From Carpediemonas membranifera (Eukaryota > Fornicata): a DNA stretch of 64,000 bases. Below the pieces are notes generated by a model that made no database searches, was not told the origin of the DNA, and saw only the letters and a program-made list of their open reading frames with translations. The stretch covers positions 744,001 to 808,000 of the forward strand of contig JAHDYR010000064.1 in assembly GCA_019828565.1 (NCBI GenBank). Direction: 5' to 3'. Made by a program: the position numbers and the translations under genes. Each line of letters begins with the position of its first letter. Within the stretch, counting starts at the first letter, position 1. Below, one piece after another: positions 50,267 through 60,635 of the stretch.

Positions 50267-51679
50267 ATGGCATCAATGAATTGCACGGCAGATCTAGAAG
50301 AGATTAGCTGTGCTAGTGATGCTAATGCTTTTGAAAAGGAGACAGTGCGGCTTCAAACGCTCGAACTGCCCGACCTCACTGGACCTGCCACAGCAAGCAT
50401 ATTAGGGCCCGCAAACGCCCTGCACACGGCAACAATGAACATGTGCGAGTGCATTCGATCCTTCCAGCGCGCTGCAGACGCCTCCACGTCCATACTGGAG
50501 GATCGTCATTTCGTCGAGGCAACCAAAGTCACCGCACGCTCGCCAAGACTGCAGCGAAACAGGACCGCAGAGGAGCTTATCGCGGAGGTGAAGGTCATGA
50601 ACGAAGAAAAGAAGAAGCGTGACCGCGAACACAAAAACCTTGAGGCCGTCCTGGCACTGAGGCTTCCAATCCTTCTTGGAGACAGGCCAGTCAGCGTATT
50701 CGGTTACAAACGCCTGCAGAGCTCAGCCACAGATCTGAAACATGCCATCGAGGCTTACATTACAGCCTTTGACGGCGTCTTCGGCACTGCCGGCCTCACC
50801 CGCCTGCAGGAGGAGGAGCGAGCGGCGGCCAGGAACTACATGGCTAAGAAGGTGGTCCGGCCCGGTGTGTGCACGCTCTACGCCCTCCACCGGTACGTCT
50901 GGGGAGTGTACTCATCCCTTCTCTGGTGCCGCCTCTTCCTGTTCCCACTTGGTGCCTTCCCCCTCTCAGAGGCTGCCACGAAGACTGGGCTGAAGCATAA
51001 GCCGCCCAAGACCAGCGGTGTCTTCCTGCCCGACGAGCCTGCATCTCAATCAAATGATGCAACCAAGCTCGACGGGACGTTCACCCTTCGCATGGCACCC
51101 CAGGAGCAGCAGAAGGGCCCCAGCTCGGTCGACATGTCCTCCCAGCTCGCCGTGGTTGTGATGAACTCAAAGACTCAGGGGTCGAGGGGGGCCCAGCCGT
51201 TGCCGCCCACCAACACGAACTGCACCGTCAGTCTTTGGGCGGACTCTGCCCGGGAGGCCCTCAAGGCGTGGGACTCCCTCCTTGCTGTGACTTCGAGGCA
51301 CATGGGTGATATAACTCGGTTTAAGTCACTATGGGCAGAACAACAACCCGCCAGGAAGCCCAGGTTCGCTGCGGCAAAGAAGGAGAGGAAGGTTGAGGAT
51401 AGGAAGGGTCCTATCAGGACGTTGTCGAGCTCCTCAGTAACTGCATCCGACTCGGTTCCAAAGTCGGCCGGAGTCGCCGCCGAAGAAGAGGCAAAGCGCC
51501 AGGCCGAAGCGGAGTACGTAATCGCCCGACAGACAGACACACAGGAAGCCTTCCAGCTAGCCCAGTTGCTACGTAACAAGGTGCCTGTGTTCAAGCCCGG
51601 CCGGACAATGGATGATGTTGATGAAACGAGGGTGGAGCAGGTCATCGGGGTGACGATGGCCGAACTCGGATGGAGGTGA
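50267..51679 (+). CDS. unknown protein
   Basis: 470 aa from ATG 50267 (MASMNCTADLEEISC). The N-terminal half is helical with a basic coiled coil (EVKVMNEEKKKRDREHKNLE). The middle has a compact hydrophobic stretch (YALHRYVWGVYSSLLWCRLF) that may be a buried helix or membrane contact. The C-terminal third is charged and partly disordered, ending in a helical domain. I recognise no family. Confidence 0.55.
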   Translation: MASMNCTADLEEISCASDANAFEKETVRLQTLELPDLTGPATASILGPANALHTATMNMCECIRSFQRAADASTSILEDRHFVEATKVTARSPRLQRNRTAEELIAEVKVMNEEKKKRDREHKNLEAVLALRLPILLGDRPVSVFGYKRLQSSATDLKHAIEAYITAFDGVFGTAGLTRLQEEERAAARNYMAKKVVRPGVCTLYALHRYVWGVYSSLLWCRLFLFPLGAFPLSEAATKTGLKHKPPKTSGVFLPDEPASQSNDATKLDGTFTLRMAPQEQQKGPSSVDMSSQLAVVVMNSKTQGSRGAQPLPPTNTNCTVSLWADSAREALKAWDSLLAVTSRHMGDITRFKSLWAEQQPARKPRFAAAKKERKVEDRKGPIRTLSSSSVTASDSVPKSAGVAAEEEAKRQAEAEYVIARQTDTQEAFQLAQLLRNKVPVFKPGRTMDDVDETRVEQVIGVTMAELGWR

Positions 51680-52035
51680 GGCAGCGGGTGCATGATCTGT
51701 GGTCGTAAAATTGCAGAAGGTCGACTTTTTAGTGAGCTAATCACTTGCATTTATGCGATTCACGACGGGAGCAGTTTTATGAGATCAGACCTATTGAAGG
51801 CTCGGATAATGAGTCTAATACTATGAGTAATACTGCGCAACACTGCCCTGTGTCCCTGCTGCTCACGTCTTAAGTTGGCAGGGAGGTCGTCTTGAACACC
51901 GCAAATTATTGATCTGTGGTGTATTTCCCACACCACGTGCTCGTTGGTGGCCGGCTTGGCATTGATCGGCTGGATTTACGAGAGAAGCTGGTAAATCTTC
52001 AGTTTTCCTCGATCGTCAGAAGATCCTGTTCCCGA
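51680..52035. other. intergenic, holds copy 2 of the 63-bp repeat
   Basis: Apart from the repeat at 51831-51893, nothing is recognised. The exchanger frame is open upstream to 51916 without an ATG. Confidence 0.6.
51831..51893 (+). repeat. 63-bp dispersed repeat, copy 2
   Basis: It matches 37861-37923 with six substitutions. Here the arms TCCCTGC and GCAGGGA pair perfectly around an 18-nt loop containing CACGTCTTAAGT. Confidence 0.8.
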
Positions 52036-53859
52036 ATGAAGAATCGAGGCCACGGAAGCGCTAAGCGCTCTTTCTGTAGAGCTTTAGTATGCCTCGCATT
52101 CATTATGATTATTGCTTCCATTAGTGCGCTGGCACGGCCGGCATCGGCCAGCAATCAGCAACTGTCTTTCGGACAAGAGAGCAGCTCTCTTGACCTTACC
52201 GCAGGCTCCAAGACATACGCCTGCGAGGACGTCCACACCTTCTCCGGGGACCAATGTGCCTTTGTGAAGCACTATTGCGCCGCGGATTCCGGTCTCATCA
52301 ACCACCTCGCCGCCTACTACTGCGTGCAGCCCATCCTCAGGATAGCAGTCATTGTGCTCATGTCCCTGTTCCTCGTCTTCATCTTCATCGTCCTGGGCTC
52401 CACGGCGGACAAGTGGTTCTGTCCCTGCCTTGAAGCCATCTCTGACCTGCTCCGCCTCCCACCAGAGGTCGCGGGGGTCACGTTCTTGTCGTTCGGCAAC
52501 TGTGCCCCCGATATCTTCTCAATTCTGGCATCTATCGGGTCAGCCTCGTCCATTGCATTTGGTGAGATCATGGGCTCGGGCTGCTTCGTCGGACTTGCCG
52601 TGCTCGGTGTAGTGACCATCGCCACGAAGCCCAAGCTCCAAGCAGGGCCATTCCTCCGAGATGCAGGTATCTACGCCGTCTGTATGACGCTCTTCGGTGC
52701 GATTCTTATCTACGGCACCGTCCATTGGTGGATGGGCTTCGCGATGATCGCCCTTTACTTCATTTACATACTTATCGTAATATTTGGCACCGTTCTCCGC
52801 TGGATCAAGGCCAGAGGCAGGCCCGACGCCCCTAAGCGCCACAAGGAGCTCATGCAGGGTGCCAACGACCTCCCCCTCGACGTCGGCGAGGACCTTGTCG
52901 TCAGGTACCAACACGGCATGCTAGAGCCTCTCCTGCTCGAGGACATGGAGGCGTTTGACCAGCAGGTGCTGGATCAGTACGAGGAGGCGCAGAAGTTGCC
53001 CCCCCACCACAAGCTCAACAGAAGAGGGAACTTGGCGTCGCGGTGGTGGCACTACTGCAAGGCCAGCGTCGCCTTCCCGCGCCAAGGACTTTTCGGCAAG
53101 ATCGTCTACGTCATCGAGCTCCCACTCACCGTTGTCCGCCACGCCACCATCCTCCCCGGCGACCTCGAGATGTACCACCCCGTGTTCGTCGGCCTCGCCC
53201 CCGTCGCCATCCCCGCCTTCATCGCCTGGTCCCAGGGCTGGTGGGGCGTCGGCCTCCACCTCTGGTCCGTCCTCATTCCATTCCCACTTCCTGTAGTGCT
53301 GCTGTGCGTCCCCCTCGCCGTCGCTGCGTTCCTAGTGTCGGCGAGGGTCAAGCCCGGTGAGATTGCACTCGGGATCATGGCGTTTGGCGGATTTGCCATG
53401 GCTGTTCTCTGGCTCCAGACTATTGCTAATGAGCTTGTCGCGCTGCTCAAGGCATTCGGGACCATTCTCATGATCCCCGACTCTGTTCTCGGTCTCACCG
53501 TTCTTGCGTGGGGTAACAGTGTGGGCGATCTTGTCAGCGATCTTTCAGTTGCCCGAAACGGAAGTCCGGAGATGGCCTTTGGTGCTATCTTTGGCGCGCC
53601 AGTCATGAATCTTCTGATTGGCATCGGCATCTCCTTTATCAGCCAGACAGTGCTAACAGGCGAGAACCTACACATCGTCATTGATCTACATGGATACATT
53701 GCGATGGTATTCCTCCTATTTACTCTCTGGAGCCATCTCATCGTCATATCAATCCATAAGTTCCGGTCACCGCGGTACTGGGGCGTCGTGTCCCTCTTGG
53801 TCTACGTGTTGTTCATGTTGTGTCAGCTGGGGGCACAGGTCATTCAGACGTACTTCTAG
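52036..53859 (+). CDS. cation/Ca2+ exchanger of NCLX (SLC8B1/SLC24A6) type
   Basis: Membrane antiporter exporting Ca2+ in exchange for Na+ or another cation. The 607-aa product begins with a signal peptide (ALVCLAFIMIIASISALARP) and a Cys-containing lumenal segment. Two Na_Ca_ex domains follow: alpha-1 LSFGNCAPDIFSILASIGSA (GNGAPD reads GNCAPD) and alpha-2 VLGLTVLAWGNSVGDLVSDL followed by MAFGAIFGAPVMN. A hydrophilic loop of about 130 residues separates them. About 12-13 membrane helices are visible. The alpha-2 motif GNSVGDLVSD is diagnostic for the NCLX/CCX branch. Location (plasma, ER or organelle membrane) cannot be told. ATG 52036 gives the signal peptide. Confidence 0.9.
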   Translation: MKNRGHGSAKRSFCRALVCLAFIMIIASISALARPASASNQQLSFGQESSSLDLTAGSKTYACEDVHTFSGDQCAFVKHYCAADSGLINHLAAYYCVQPILRIAVIVLMSLFLVFIFIVLGSTADKWFCPCLEAISDLLRLPPEVAGVTFLSFGNCAPDIFSILASIGSASSIAFGEIMGSGCFVGLAVLGVVTIATKPKLQAGPFLRDAGIYAVCMTLFGAILIYGTVHWWMGFAMIALYFIYILIVIFGTVLRWIKARGRPDAPKRHKELMQGANDLPLDVGEDLVVRYQHGMLEPLLLEDMEAFDQQVLDQYEEAQKLPPHHKLNRRGNLASRWWHYCKASVAFPRQGLFGKIVYVIELPLTVVRHATILPGDLEMYHPVFVGLAPVAIPAFIAWSQGWWGVGLHLWSVLIPFPLPVVLLCVPLAVAAFLVSARVKPGEIALGIMAFGGFAMAVLWLQTIANELVALLKAFGTILMIPDSVLGLTVLAWGNSVGDLVSDLSVARNGSPEMAFGAIFGAPVMNLLIGIGISFISQTVLTGENLHIVIDLHGYIAMVFLLFTLWSHLIVISIHKFRSPRYWGVVSLLVYVLFMLCQLGAQVIQTYF

Positions 53860-54193
53860 TGTTGAGTATAGCTGTATATAAACTCGGTTGAGGAGTGATA
53901 TTGGGTCGAGCGTGCACATTACACAAGCTCTGCGCTCGAATGTTGTTACCATACCTTGCAACTCCCGATGGCCGTCCGACAAGCCCGTCGCAGGATGATA
54001 GGGAACTTCGCGGTTGTACTTGCCGAAGGAACAGAGCCGTCAACCAGCGAGCGGGCCGCCCCTGCCATCAGGGTTAACATCAAACTGAAGCGACCCACTC
54101 CCCGGAAACAAGCTTGTCTCACAGACAGCATAGTATCCAACCCACACCATGGATGGCGTAGCCCATGTTGATCGTTGGTGGCGAATAGTCACA
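53860..54193. other. unique flank left of the palindrome, nothing recognised
   Basis: 334 bp with no gene. Sequence identity to the right flank begins at 54194. Confidence 0.6.
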
Positions 54194-54263
54194 TGGACTA
54201 CCATTATAAACTGCCGGGTTGGGTCGCCCCATCTCTCTGGCAGGATCAGAATAATAAAGCCGA

Positions 54264-54270
54264 GTTTACT
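54264..54270 (-). promoter_or_regulatory. AGTAAAC, candidate polyadenylation signal (left arm)
   Basis: It lies 6 nt after the dynamin stop codon. It exactly matches the Giardia-type AGTRAAY signal. Mirror of 62672-62678. Confidence 0.5.
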
Positions 54271-54276
54271 GGCCGA

Positions 54277-56305
54277 TTAGAAGAACTCCTCGCGGATGAC
54301 ACGCTTGCTCTCCATGAGGATCTTGCGCGTGTTCTCCAGCTCCACGCGCTTGCCCCTCAGCTCGCGGTCCTCCTTGATGATCGTCATGATCTTCTTGTCA
54401 GCGATGAACTTGTCAGCGCCCTCGGAGTTGATCTGCCCGAGGTCGTCCGTGAAAGTCTGCCAGCAGTGCAGAATAAAGTGGTATGCGATCTTCATAGGAA
54501 TCGCGTCCATTAGGCGGTCGCCGCAATGGGAGATGTAGACCTGGACGTTGTCGTAGAGACGTTCGTCGTCGTTAAGCTCGAGGTTGGCGTTGGTGTTCTT
54601 GAGACCCTCCATGAAAGCGGCCATCTTGGCCTTGTCAAAGTACCTCTCGCCCGTCTGGAAGTTCTCGCTGAAGATGTCGGCCTCGGGAAGGCGGTCAGCC
54701 ATGCGCTGGGCGAGGGCCTTATCGTAGTTCTCGTTGCAGGCGTAGATGACGGACTGCTCCATGCGGATGAGGTTAGATACCGACGTTCTAACGGAGTCGG
54801 CGGTCTCCTCGATGAAGGAAGACAGCATCTCCTCGACAACTTGGCGGGCGTGCGGATAGGCGTTGCACTTGCTCTTGATCGCGTCGATAGTCGTGTCGAG
54901 CACAACCTTTGAAGCAGTCTCGATGGCGGTGTCGATGGCGTCGCGGATGGAGTCAAGATAGTAACGGACGAAGGGCATAGCGGCCTGGTGGCTGAGGTAG
55001 TTGCCCACCCCGGCGCCCATGCCGGCTGTCGCGAGGCGTGCTTCTTGGATCTTCTCCTTGAACTCCTCGTCTTCAAGGTCCATCGTGAAGTCAACAGAGT
55101 TAGCATGAATGATCTTGGAGAGATCCGCCATCGCATTGAAGAAGTCGCGGCAGCGGTAATTTCCGTCAAGCTTCACCGCGTTCTGCTGCTGAAGGACGGC
55201 GCGGATCTCAGCGACAGAGTCGTTGAGGATCTTCATCAGGACGAAGCGGCGGCCCTGTGCATCCTCAGGGGGACGTTCGAGAAGCGGGGGTCCTGCAGCT
55301 CAGAAGCGACCTGCTCGAGCTGGTTGGCGATCTCCTTCTTCAGGTCGGGGAGCTTTTCACTGACGCGGTCAGAAAGGATCTCAGTCAGCTTCATCGCGAG
55401 GGCGTCGCGGCCGAACATCGTGGGCTTGAGCCTGGAAAACTCGGGCTTCGTGAAGAAGGCGTTCTCGACCTCAAAAGCCTTCTCGTAGGACATGTTGTTC
55501 TTCAGGTCCTGGGAGCTTCTGTTGCGGACGGCGATGTAGCCGAGAGAGAGGTTCACCAAGGCTTCGCCGGTGCAGGGCTCGACGATCATCTTCTCGCGAT
55601 CGGCGGCGTTGACCTGGTCCACCTTGGTGAGGACACCGATGGTGCGGCAGCCACTGCGGTCGACCTCGCGTGCCATCTTGATGGACTCCGCAGTTGGGAG
55701 GTCGGAAGTGGCGGGGCAGACGGCGAGGATGATCGTCTCCTCCTTGCTGATGTAGCGCTTGATCATGTTCTTGACGAGCTCCTCGATATCATCATCCTGA
55801 CCCTCTGTGGCGACGCGGACGATGCCGGGCAGGTCGACCAATGTGAGGTCGGGCACCTTGTTGGACTCGATGAGGAGGGTGATCTCCTTGTCGATGACGT
55901 TCTTACCGTGGCCGGCGATGGCGTTCTGGGCCTCGCGGACGAACTGGTCGACCTCATGCTCCTTGCATTGCTTCTTAACGCTGTTGCCCTGGGCGTCCTC
56001 GTAGGCGATGGTCACCTGAGCCACATCGTCCTCGCTGGTCCGAAGCTGAAGGACGATGGGGCATCTGGTGCAGATACCTTCACCGCGAGGAAGGGAGATG
56101 CAGGCGAGACTCTCCTGTGTAACCTAGGGAGTGCGAGACGAACGAGAATGCTAGACTTACCAGTCGACTGGTCTCCAACCACAGCGATCTGTGGCAGACC
56201 GATGCCGATTTGACCGAGGCCCACTTCACGAAGGCGATCGATGAGATCGAGCTTCGGCTTGATATCCTCAGCAAAACGATCGATCAAAGCACCAGACTTG
56301 GACAT
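54277..56305 (-). pseudogene. dynamin/Mx-like GTPase, left-arm copy with frameshift
   Basis: Exon 1 is 56305-56144, the intron is 56143-56115, and exon 2 runs from 56114. It is identical to the right-arm gene except for one missing base in a C run (five instead of six, about 55262-55266). The frame breaks after RFSNVP, before the stalk and GED. The GTPase domain frame is intact up to that point. If the base is truly missing, this copy encodes a truncated protein. If it is a sequencing error, both copies are functional. The whole stalk/GED frame (to 54277) is still open and unaltered, which argues for recent loss or error. Confidence 0.85.
56115..56143 (-). other. intron, 29 nt (dynamin-like, left arm)
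   Basis: 5' GTTCGT, 3' GTTACACAG. Mirror of 60798-60826. Confidence 0.92.
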
Positions 56306-56928
56306 GTACCTCTTTCCAGTTTCTCTGCAATTGGGTAACGCGTTGCACGACTGTGGCACTCGGTGACGCGTTGTGTCCCAGCTGGATCAATTTGGCAGCA
56401 GCAATCGCGATTTCTCGCTCCTCTTGACTTGTTCTGGTGAATTTTCGCCGTTTTATGCTCATCAGGCGTTAGCTGTCCATTTCGGCCGAGATTGCATTCA
56501 ATGTCATCGCGCAGGATAGCCAGTCGGTTGAGGGCTCGGCCGGTTGGGACCAGCACAGCTAGGGCAATAAATGTGTCAATCGTCCTGTCGCCAGAGCGCG
56601 CGCTCCATTGCGACATGCATCAAGCCATTGCCACACCCTCGAACGCCGGTAACTGACTGCCCCGAGTCCACACAGTTCATCTTCATCGTATCTGCAGCCG
56701 ATATTCTGTCGCCACGCGCGCACAGTCGGAATCGAGGATCGTCGGCAGGCCTGACCCCGAGCGCGTCCCCAGTCTGACAACGCCCCCCGCAGAGCCCCAG
56801 GGGCTCGGGCGGGTCGAGACTGAATTGATGACACGCAGGCGGTTTTGAGATTGAGATGGATCAGGCGATCATGCTCAAATCTCAGGTGGTGAGACGGTGC
56901 ATCTTAAGCTCACAATACTGAAACGGAC
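56306..56928. other. divergent promoter region, left arm
   Basis: 622 bp between the dynamin and cathepsin start codons. No gene is recognised (the small frames here are mirrored in the right arm). It differs from the right arm by one G in a run near 56800. Confidence 0.6.
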
Positions 56929-57852
56929 ATGAAGTTCATCATCGCCTTGGCTGTTATTGCCCTCGCTTTCGCCCAGCTCACAGAGCGTGAAGCTGAGATG
57001 ATCCGCCAAACTAGCCCTTCCTTCCAGGTTTGTGGCCGTACGCCATTCGTTCCTCACATAGGTCGGCATCCACGAGAAGTTCGTCGGCAAGTCCGATTGG
57101 GAGCTCTCCCGCATGGTCATGCGCACCATCCCCGCTCGCCGCCCCCGCATGTTCGCCGAGTCCACCTTCGAGCTCGACTATACTCTTCCCGAGTCCTTCG
57201 ATTCCCGCGACAAGTGGGGTGCTTCCTGCCCCACCGTCAAGGAGATCCGTAACCAGGCCCAGTGCGGCTCCTGCTGGGCCTTCGGCGCCGCTGAGTCCTC
57301 ATCCGACCGCTACTGCATCGCCAAGGGCGAGTCCGTGAAGTTCTCCGCTCAGTGGCTTGTTTCCTGCGACCACACCGATCACGGCTGCAACGGCGGTGCC
57401 ATGTACAACGTCTGGAACTACATCAAGAACTACGGTATCGTCCCCAACTCTTGCCTTTCCTACAAGTCCGCCCAGGGTGACGTGCCCGCCTGCCCCTCCA
57501 CCTGCGAGGACGGCTCCGCCCCCAGAAGTACTACGCTACTTCTTTCAAGCAGCTCGGCTCCGTTGAGGAGATCCAGGACGAGATCTACAACTACGGCCCC
57601 ATCGAGGCTGCTTTCATCGTTTATCGTGATTTCTACTACTACACCTCCGGTGTCTACCACCACACCTCCGGCCAGGAGATGGGCGGCCACGCCATCAAGA
57701 TCATCGGCTGGGGCGTTGAGGACAACACTCCCTACTGGACTGTCGCCAACTCCTGGGGCTATGACTGGGGTATCGGTGGCACCTTCAAGATCAAGCGCGG
57801 TGTTGATGAGTGCGGCATCGAGAGCCTCGGCCCCATGGCTGGCCACTTCTAA
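56929..57852 (+). pseudogene. cathepsin B-like cysteine protease, left-arm copy with frameshift
   Basis: Exon 1 is 56929-57027 and exon 2 starts at 57062. It matches the right-arm gene until a C run at 57519-57523 (five C, six in the other copy). There the frame shifts just after CEDGSAP, so the catalytic His and Asn are lost in the conceptual product. The original frame downstream is still free of stops and ends at 57852. As with the neighbouring dynamin copy, this may be a sequencing error or recent inactivation. Confidence 0.85.
57028..57061 (+). other. intron, 34 nt (cathepsin B, left arm)
   Basis: 5' GTTTGT, 3' CTCACATAG. Splicing joins SPSFQ to VGIHEKFVG. Mirror of 59879-59912. Confidence 0.92.
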
Positions 57853-57855
57853 GCT

Positions 57856-57862
57856 TGTAAAC
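57856..57862 (+). promoter_or_regulatory. TGTAAAC, candidate polyadenylation signal (left-arm cathepsin)
   Basis: 3 nt after the stop codon. The mirror copy is at 59077-59083. Confidence 0.45.
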
Positions 57863-58142
57863 TGAATACCATCATTTTTTCTTTCAGCACCAGTCTTCTT
57901 CGACTAGCTCGAATTCAAGTGAAGTTTCATGTTCTTTTGTGTTTGATCACACAAATACTGCCTCCGGGTAGTTTTTAGATCCAACCGATTTTTTCAGACC
58001 GGGGACTTCTTTCCTCGACTTGTTCTTGGAAAAGTCCCCTGAGGTTGCCGCAGCATTGCACCCCCCGCCGTGTGCGGCCTCGCTTGTTAATAACATCAGT
58101 AACCGCACCTTGTGGAGCTTGGAGAAACACCGCATGCCAGTG

Positions 58143-58796
58143 CAACACTGTGTTCACTCCGCACACTTTGAACACCAATTGGAGCCCACTCCGAATAGGA
58201 GCTCACAGAGCTTGTCCTCGCGGTCTTACAAGCACTCATTGACACAAATACGCTGTGAGTGATCGCCTTGCTTGCTATCTACGTGAATAGACCCAGCCGG
58301 TGACATGTGGTCCCGCAAATGTCTCAAGAATGGACGGTTCATTCTAAGTCAGTGTTTTTAGCGAGTGATTACCTGGCAGGCTGGCATAAGTTTGCCCGCT
58401 GGCGGAGTTGAACCGCCATCCTAAGAGTACAATCGAATTTGTTCTTAAACCTTATGTTCTTCCGTTAAACTAAGCAGGCATTCACCTGATTATGACCGAA
58501 TCCTAATATTTGTTTCGATCACGTGGAGACACATGCTTCGGTTATGCGACTGTGCAAGGCGACTCCACTCCATTCTTAGTCATCAACGCTGTCTGGTGCC
58601 ATCATGCACAGGGTCGTGGACGGCGGGTAACGCCCACCACAGTGTCTCAGGTGTCATCGTCGTGTCTTCTGCGGGTGACAATGGCCATCCTAGATTCCCG
58701 TCATTTATACTTCGTTGCTGCTCACTAGCCCTCGCCGCTCCCTCGAATCCAGTCGGAGTCCTCCAGCGGATGTGGGTGGAATTGATTGACGACCAA
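58143..58796. other. unique spacer of the palindrome
   Basis: 654 bp between the arms. The only feature seen is the tRNA-like gene at 58393-58479. The protein frames here are unconvincing. Confidence 0.7.
58393..58479 (-). tRNA. candidate tRNA with an intron in the anticodon loop (anticodon uncertain, possibly UAA)
   Basis: On the minus strand the ends pair GCCTGCT/AGCGGGC, the T-arm is GGCGG-TTCAACT-CCGCC, and the D-arm starts TAGTTTAACGG. The anticodon stem pairs TAAGG with TCTTA only if about 16 nt in the loop, itself able to fold (ACAA-ATTCGA-TTGT), is removed as an intron after position 37. The loop would then start TTTAAG, giving UAA. That conflicts with the short variable loop, because Leu tRNAs have a long one. 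It may be a true tRNA with another reading, or a tRNA relic. Confidence 0.55.
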
Positions 58797-59076
58797 CACT
58801 GGCATGCGGTGTTTCTCCAAGCTCCACAAGGTGCGGTTACTGATGTTATTAACAAGCGAGGCCGCACACGGCGGGGGGTGCAATGCTGCGGCAACCTCAG
58901 GGGACTTTTCCAAGAACAAGTCGAGGAAAGAAGTCCCCGGTCTGAAAAAATCGGTTGGATCTAAAAACTACCCGGAGGCAGTATTTGTGTGATCAAACAC
59001 AAAAGAACATGAAACTTCACTTGAATTCGAGCTAGTCGAAGAAGACTGGTGCTGAAAGAAAAAATGATGGTATTCA

Positions 59077-59083
59077 GTTTACA
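59077..59083 (-). promoter_or_regulatory. TGTAAAC, candidate polyadenylation signal (right-arm cathepsin)
   Basis: 3 nt after the stop codon. Mirror of 57856-57862. Confidence 0.45.
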
Positions 59084-59086
59084 AGC

Positions 59087-60011
59087 TTAGAAGTGGCCAG
59101 CCATGGGGCCGAGGCTCTCGATGCCGCACTCATCAACACCGCGCTTGATCTTGAAGGTGCCACCGATACCCCAGTCATAGCCCCAGGAGTTGGCGACAGT
59201 CCAGTAGGGAGTGTTGTCCTCAACGCCCCAGCCGATGATCTTGATGGCGTGGCCGCCCATCTCCTGGCCGGAGGTGTGGTGGTAGACACCGGAGGTGTAG
59301 TAGTAGAAATCACGATAAACGATGAAAGCAGCCTCGATGGGGCCGTAGTTGTAGATCTCGTCCTGGATCTCCTCAACGGAGCCGAGCTGCTTGAAAGAAG
59401 TAGCGTAGTACTTCTGGGGGGCGGAGCCGTCCTCGCAGGTGGAGGGGCAGGCGGGCACGTCACCCTGGGCGGACTTGTAGGAAAGGCAAGAGTTGGGGAC
59501 GATACCGTAGTTCTTGATGTAGTTCCAGACGTTGTACATGGCACCGCCGTTGCAGCCGTGATCGGTGTGGTCGCAGGAAACAAGCCACTGAGCGGAGAAC
59601 TTCACGGACTCGCCCTTGGCGATGCAGTAGCGGTCGGATGAGGACTCAGCGGCGCCGAAGGCCCAGCAGGAGCCGCACTGGGCCTGGTTACGGATCTCCT
59701 TGACGGTGGGGCAGGAAGCACCCCACTTGTCGCGGGAATCGAAGGACTCGGGAAGAGTATAGTCGAGCTCGAAGGTGGACTCGGCGAACATGCGGGGGCG
59801 GCGAGCGGGGATGGTGCGCATGACCATGCGGGAGAGCTCCCAATCGGACTTGCCGACGAACTTCTCGTGGATGCCGACCTATGTGAGGAACGAATGGCGT
59901 ACGGCCACAAACCTGGAAGGAAGGGCTAGTTTGGCGGATCATCTCAGCTTCACGCTCTGTGAGCTGGGCGAAAGCGAGGGCAATAACAGCCAAGGCGATG
60001 ATGAACTTCAT
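59087..60011 (-). CDS. cathepsin B-like cysteine protease, intact copy (one intron)
   Basis: Papain-family (C1A) protease, lysosomal or secreted, probably for digestion of engulfed bacteria. Exons are 60011-59913 and 59878-59087, giving 296 aa. It has a signal peptide (FIIALAVIALAFAQ), a short propeptide, and a mature enzyme from about LPESFDSRDKW. The oxyanion Gln and catalytic Cys lie in QAQCGSCWAFGA, the catalytic His in [12 protein letters not shown] and the Asn in [10 protein letters not shown]. The length and the lack of an obvious occluding loop with paired His residues resemble the short cathepsin B enzymes of Giardia. A divergent dynamin gene shares its upstream region. Confidence 0.94.
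59879..59912 (-). other. intron, 34 nt (cathepsin B, right arm)
   Basis: Mirror of 57028-57061: 5' GTTTGT, 3' CTCACATAG. Confidence 0.92.
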
Positions 60012-60635
60012 GTCCGTTTCAGTATTGTGAGCTTAAGATGCACCGTCTCACCACCTGAGATTTGAGCATGATCGCCTGATCCATCTCAATCTCAAAACCG
60101 CCTGCGTGTCATCAATTCAGTCTCGACCCGCCCGAGCCCCTGGGGGCTCTGCGGGGGGCGTTGTCAGACTGGGGACGCGCTCGGGGTCAGGCCTGCCGAC
60201 GATCCTCGATTCCGACTGTGCGCGCGTGGCGACAGAATATCGGCTGCAGATACGATGAAGATGAACTGTGTGGACTCGGGGCAGTCAGTTACCGGCGTTC
60301 GAGGGTGTGGCAATGGCTTGATGCATGTCGCAATGGAGCGCGCGCTCTGGCGACAGGACGATTGACACATTTATTGCCCTAGCTGTGCTGGTCCCAACCG
60401 GCCGAGCCCTCAACCGACTGGCTATCCTGCGCGATGACATTGAATGCAATCTCGGCCGAAATGGACAGCTAACGCCTGATGAGCATAAAACGGCGAAAAT
60501 TCACCAGAACAAGTCAAGAGGAGCGAGAAATCGCGATTGCTGCTGCCAAATTGATCCAGCTGGGACACAACGCGTCACCGAGTGCCACAGTCGTGCAACG
60601 CGTTACCCAATTGCAGAGAAACTGGAAAGAGGTAC
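60012..60635. other. divergent promoter region, right arm
   Basis: Mirror of 56306-56928, one base longer. No gene recognised. Confidence 0.6.

Larger units (their letters stand above)
54194..58142 (+). repeat. left arm of a 3.95-kb inverted repeat (palindrome)
   Basis: The arm is the reverse complement of 58797-62748. Coordinates pair as x + x' = 116942 at the outer end and fall to 116941, 116940 and 116939 after one-base deletions in the left arm (near 55266, 56800 and 57521). In the stretches I compared I found no substitution. Gene content is a dynamin-like gene (minus) and a cathepsin B gene (plus). Outer and inner flanks are unrelated. Confidence 0.95.

Noticed and set aside
58533-58964. 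143-codon frame over the spacer and right palindrome arm
   Set aside because: It crosses the repeat boundary. Its second half is the mirror of non-coding 3' sequence of the left-arm cathepsin gene, and it has no domain.
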